Shown here: piece after piece, positions 61,808 through 64,000 of the stretch
How positions within the stretch are numbered: position 1 is the first letter of the stretch
How the letters are laid out: each line of letters opens with the position of its first letter
Source: Pseudomonadota bacterium
GTDB lineage: Bacteria > Pseudomonadota > Gammaproteobacteria > Burkholderiales > Burkholderiaceae_D
Assembly (NCBI GenBank): GCA_023422955.1
Contig: JAFAGG010000072.1
Coordinates: 1-64,000 of the forward strand
DNA length: 64,000 bases
Reading direction: 5' to 3'
Notes under the pieces: generated by a model
What the model saw: the letters and a program-made list of their open reading frames with translations, nothing else
Told to the model about the DNA's origin: nothing
Databases searched by the model: none
Translations under genes and position numbers: made by a program

Positions 61808-62716
61808 ATGCGTCTTCCCGCCGCCACTGCTACGCGCCAGGTGTTCCTGATAGGCTTGATATCCGGCTTGGCGGGTGCCGTGCTGTTTTCCGCCAAGGCC
61901 ATCGTCGCCAAGCTGATTTACCGCTACAACGTCGATGCAGTCACGCTGATTGCCTTTCGCATGTTGTTTTCCCTGCCGTTTTTCATGGCCATCGCTTACT
62001 GGAAGTCGCGCGGCGCTCCCCCTGTATCTCCCGCCGACCGCTGGCGCATCGCGTTGCTGGGCTTGCTGGGGTATTACCTGGCGAGTTTCCTGGATTTCCT
62101 CGGTCTGCAATATATTTCAGCAGGGCTGGAACGCCTGATCCTGTTTCTGACGCCTTCTTTCGTGCTGCTGATATCGATGTTCTTCCTGAAGAAGGCCATC
62201 CGGCCGCTGGAATGGCTGGCGCTGATCGTCAGCTACGGCGGCATCGTGCTGGTGTTCTATCATGATGCCAAGCTAGGCGGCCCGGACGTGGCGCTGGGCA
62301 GTCTGCTGGTGCTGGGCAGCGCCATTTCATATGCGTTGTACCTGCTGATGTCGGGCGAACTGGTGGGGCGGGTGGGGGCTATGCGCCTGGTTGCCTATGC
62401 AATGTGCGTGGCCAGCGCCGCCTGCATTCTGCAGTTTTTCCTGCTGCGCCCGGCCTCGATGCTATTGCAGCCGCAGGCAGTCTATGAACTGTCGATCATC
62501 AATGCTGTGTTGTGCACCGTGCTGCCGGTATTCCTGACCATGTTCGCGGTGGCGTGCATCGGAGCTTCCACTGCTTCGCAGGCCGGCATGGTCGGGCCGG
62601 TGTCAACCCTGTTCCTGGCGGCCTTTCTGCTGGACGAGCCGATCACCGGCGTCCAGATGATGGGTACGATGCTGGTGTTGGCCGGTATCTACCTGCTGTC
62701 CCGCAAGAAGGCTTAG
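61808..62716 (+). CDS. EamA/DMT-family transporter
   Basis: A 302-residue protein with ten transmembrane helices arranged as two EamA repeats. Typical features are the ISGLAGAVLFSAKAIVAKL first helix, LGYYLASFLDFLGLQYISAG at the end of repeat one, and LDEPITGVQMMGTMLVLAGIY at the last helices. It may export amino acids or other metabolites, and the substrate is unknown. The ATG at 61808 is preferred; a TTG at 61787 would add seven residues. No Shine-Dalgarno is seen at either start. Confidence 0.86.
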   Translation: MRLPAATATRQVFLIGLISGLAGAVLFSAKAIVAKLIYRYNVDAVTLIAFRMLFSLPFFMAIAYWKSRGAPPVSPADRWRIALLGLLGYYLASFLDFLGLQYISAGLERLILFLTPSFVLLISMFFLKKAIRPLEWLALIVSYGGIVLVFYHDAKLGGPDVALGSLLVLGSAISYALYLLMSGELVGRVGAMRLVAYAMCVASAACILQFFLLRPASMLLQPQAVYELSIINAVLCTVLPVFLTMFAVACIGASTASQAGMVGPVSTLFLAAFLLDEPITGVQMMGTMLVLAGIYLLSRKKA

Positions 62717-62848
62717 CACGGAAGGCGCCACCATGAACAAGGTTTTGTATGCGGACATTGTCCCCACTGATGGGGGCGCCAGTGCTGTCAGTCAGCAGGA
62801 AATGCCGCTGTTTACCTCTTTAACCGTGAAGATCTGGAAGGTGACGTC

Positions 62849-63823
62849 ATGCCAAAAGCGATAAGAATGACTGAAAACGGCGGTCCGGAAGTCATGCAAT
62901 ACGGGGACATCGCAGTAGGCGACCCGGGGCCGGGCGAGGCGCGTGTGCGGCAGGCGACGTGTGGCTTGAATTTCATCGACATCTATTTCCGCACCGGTTT
63001 TTATCCGCAGCCCCTGCCGGCCGGTCTGGGCATGGAAGCGGCTGGCGTGGTGGAGGCCGTGGGCGAGGGAGTCACGCATGTGAAGCCGGGAGACCGGGTG
63101 GCTTATGCCGGACGTCCGCCCGGCGCCTATGCCGAAGTGAGGGTGATGCCGGCATCCAGCCTGGTCCGGCTGCCGGAGGGTATCAGCTTCGAGACGGCGG
63201 CGGCCATGATGCTGCAGGGCTTGACGGTGCAATATTTGTTTCGCCGCACCTATGCACTGAAAGGCGGAGAAACCATCCTGTTTCATGCCGCAGCCGGCGG
63301 GGTCGGCCTGATTGCCTGCCAGTGGGCGAGGGCGCTGGGCGTGACCATGATAGGCACGGTCGGCTCCGATGAGAAAGGGGCGCTGGCGCTGGCTCATGGC
63401 TGCACCCATGTCATCAATTACAACAAGGAGAATTTCGTCGAGCGCGTGAAGGAGCTGACCGATGGCCGCGGCGTGCCCGTGGTCTACGACTCGGTCGGCA
63501 AGGATACCTTCACCGGTTCGCTCGACTGCCTGGCACCGCTGGGCATGATGGTGAGTTTCGGCAGCTCCTCCGGTGCGGTGCCGCCCTTCAGTCTGAACGA
63601 GTTGGCATCGCGCGGCTCACTGTTCGTGACGCGTCCCAGCCTCTTCAATTACACTGCGAAGCGCGAAGATCTGGATGCGATGGCCGCCGACCTGTTCTCC
63701 CTGGTGGAGAGCGGCAAGGTGAAGATCGACATCAATCAGCGTTATGCATTGAAGGACGTGGCGCAGGCGCACCGTGACTTGGAAGCGCGCAAAACCACGG
63801 GTTCGACCATTTTGATTCCCTGA
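62849..63823 (+). CDS. qor: NADPH:quinone oxidoreductase, zinc-free MDR family
   Basis: A 324-residue medium-chain dehydrogenase/reductase of the Qor type. Zinc-ligand cysteines are absent. The family sequence CGLNFIDIYFRTGFY lies near residue 40 and the NADPH motif AAGGVGLIACQWARALG near 150. The C-terminal GSTILIP end is typical. It reduces quinones with one electron per step in its best-known member. The ATG at 62849 is preceded by a GGAAGGTGA Shine-Dalgarno. Confidence 0.93.
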   Translation: MPKAIRMTENGGPEVMQYGDIAVGDPGPGEARVRQATCGLNFIDIYFRTGFYPQPLPAGLGMEAAGVVEAVGEGVTHVKPGDRVAYAGRPPGAYAEVRVMPASSLVRLPEGISFETAAAMMLQGLTVQYLFRRTYALKGGETILFHAAAGGVGLIACQWARALGVTMIGTVGSDEKGALALAHGCTHVINYNKENFVERVKELTDGRGVPVVYDSVGKDTFTGSLDCLAPLGMMVSFGSSSGAVPPFSLNELASRGSLFVTRPSLFNYTAKREDLDAMAADLFSLVESGKVKIDINQRYALKDVAQAHRDLEARKTTGSTILIP

Positions 63824-63842
63824 CCGGGACTGAGGTAAGACG

Positions 63843-64000
63843 TTGGATAATCACGAAGAAAAGCCGCCGCACAATCCCATGCAGCATCCGGACGAGCAGC
63901 CGGGCAGTCTGCCCGACTCGCCGCGTTTCGGCCGCCTGCTGATCGTGCTGGTGCTGGCGGTATTGATGATAGGGGTGCTGACCCTGGCATCCGAGGCTTA
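63843..64000 (+). CDS. N-terminal part of an unidentified membrane-anchored protein
   Basis: A frame starting with TTG at 63843, seven bases after a GAGG ribosome binding site, runs off the right edge. The first 32 residues are polar and rich in Pro, His and Glu. A hydrophobic segment, RLLIVLVLAVLMIGVLTLA, follows and looks like one membrane helix. No family is recognised from 52 residues. It starts 19 bp after the qor stop and is probably cotranscribed. Confidence 0.55.
   Translation, partial: MDNHEEKPPHNPMQHPDEQPGSLPDSPRFGRLLIVLVLAVLMIGVLTLASEA

Noticed and set aside
62732..62863. Short frame overlapping the start of qor
   Set aside because: About 42 codons, ends inside qor in another frame, and lacks a recognisable product. 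Possible leader peptide but unsupported.

Overview
The window looks like a chromosomal segment of a betaproteobacterium of the Oxalobacteraceae (Herminiimonas/Janthinobacterium-like). This is inferred from protein flavour, from the block rpsU-yqeY-dnaG-rpoD, from the nadD-rsfS-rlmH-maf-rng block, from the very long lysine/alanine-rich head of RpoD, and from an endonuclease-type MutL. The DNA is GC-rich and densely coded, with no IS element, prophage or CRISPR array.

Layout. 1-13392: housekeeping genes. A minus-strand run tsaE-amiC-mutL-miaA is followed by queG, an AEC transporter, ogt-xerD, a YbaK-like deacylase, plsY, a GCS2-type ligase paired with a CPA2 antiporter, and tsaD. 13516-24354: an assimilatory nitrate module. 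It holds a PP2C/Ser-Thr kinase fusion, an NNP-type nitrate transporter, nirB, nirD, a molybdopterin nitrate reductase, a YbiB-like gene and cobA. Transporter and reductase operons diverge from a 277-bp region with two outward-facing sigma-54 promoters and a shared array of NtrC-like sites. 24450-31368: a flavoprotein, then rpsU-yqeY-dnaG-rpoD and a tRNA with anticodon CAU read as tRNA-Ile2. 31369-33105: a meso-diaminopimelate dehydrogenase gene lying between that tRNA and a decayed copy of its 3' half plus terminator. This resembles an old integration scar.

33106-42777: rhlE, gluQ, trhO, dnaE, a glycosyltransferase and msbA. 42768-47644: an osmoprotectant operon for N-acetylglutaminylglutamine amide (asnO-type amidotransferase, GNAT/ATP-grasp synthetase, M42 peptidase). 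47645-54478: a surface/membrane region. It starts with an uncharacterised three-gene operon (membrane protein, Asp-box beta-propeller protein, membrane protein), followed by a glycosyltransferase, an O-antigen-ligase-like protein and a WaaE-like glycosyltransferase. 54632-59354: hemF-nadD-rsfS-rlmH-maf-rng in one tight minus-strand run. 59508-64000: purD, yebC, an EamA transporter, a quinone oxidoreductase and the start of an unrecognised membrane protein.

How the genes work together. In the nitrate module the transporter imports nitrate, the NasA-type reductase makes nitrite and NirBD makes ammonium. CobA supplies the siroheme precursor NirB needs, and the promoter architecture predicts NtrC/sigma-54 nitrogen control. 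The MsbA, WaaL-like and WaaE-like proteins point to lipid A/LPS assembly. Start codons were chosen by eye from overlaps, Shine-Dalgarno-like sequence and family N-termini. Where they are uncertain the entry says so.
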